Below, piece by piece: positions 6,829-6,829 of a stretch of DNA of 6,829 nucleotides. The stretch spans positions 1 through 6,829 of the forward strand of contig JACFNM010000224.1 in the NCBI GenBank assembly GCA_019454915.1, written 5' to 3'. The stretch comes from Chitinophagaceae bacterium. GTDB taxonomy: Bacteria > Bacteroidota > Bacteroidia > Chitinophagales > Chitinophagaceae. Both the position numbers and the translations under genes were made by a program. Below the pieces are notes generated by a model, which saw only the letters and a list, made by a program, of their open reading frames with translations, searched no databases and was not told where the DNA came from. Position 1 is the first letter of the stretch; each line of letters opens with the position of its first letter.

Positions 6829-6829
6829 A

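Overview
The window looks like chromosomal DNA from a member of the Bacteroidota, most likely a Chitinophagaceae/Chitinophaga-like organism. The genus is inferred from protein style only. The evidence for the phylum is a SusC/SusD outer-membrane pair, a FecR-type anti-sigma factor with the Bacteroidota-style C-terminal domain, an ECF sigma factor beside it, AT-rich leaders without clear Shine-Dalgarno sequences, and a thioesterase of the type found in flexirubin/aryl-polyene clusters.

Layout. On the + strand, bases 2-103 hold the last codons of a gene that enters from the left. It overlaps by 8 bases the start of a complete 142-residue hotdog thioesterase (96-524). These two look like the tail of a longer + strand operon, plausibly one for polyene pigment biosynthesis. 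Bases 525-694 are a convergent intergenic region holding a strong intrinsic terminator (633-668) for the opposing operon. Everything else is on the - strand, read right to left: the C-terminal 57 residues of an ECF sigma factor (6828-6655), an intergenic gap with a paired palindromic repeat (6604-6652), a FecR anti-sigma factor (6535-5507), a 90-base AT-rich leader, a SusC/RagA TonB-dependent transporter (5416-2324), a 39-base gap, and a SusD/RagB lipoprotein (2284-695) followed by the terminator.

How the genes work together. The sigma, FecR, SusC and SusD order is the familiar Bacteroidota trans-envelope regulated uptake module. SusD caps the SusC barrel and captures a ligand, probably a glycan or peptide, and SusC imports it with TonB energy. 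FecR in the inner membrane would hold or activate the sigma factor. No degradative enzyme follows susD before the terminator, so the substrate cannot be read from the window.

Most notable points. The SusC lacks the N-terminal STN signalling domain that a FecR-coupled transducer normally carries, although FecR itself is complete. The sigma-fecR gap contains two mutually inverted copies of a 13-bp near-palindrome, and a 10-bp core of the same element occurs in the other intergenic region near base 541. I see no mobile element, CRISPR array, tRNA or rRNA. The window is a fairly ordinary module, and I found no convincing undescribed system.
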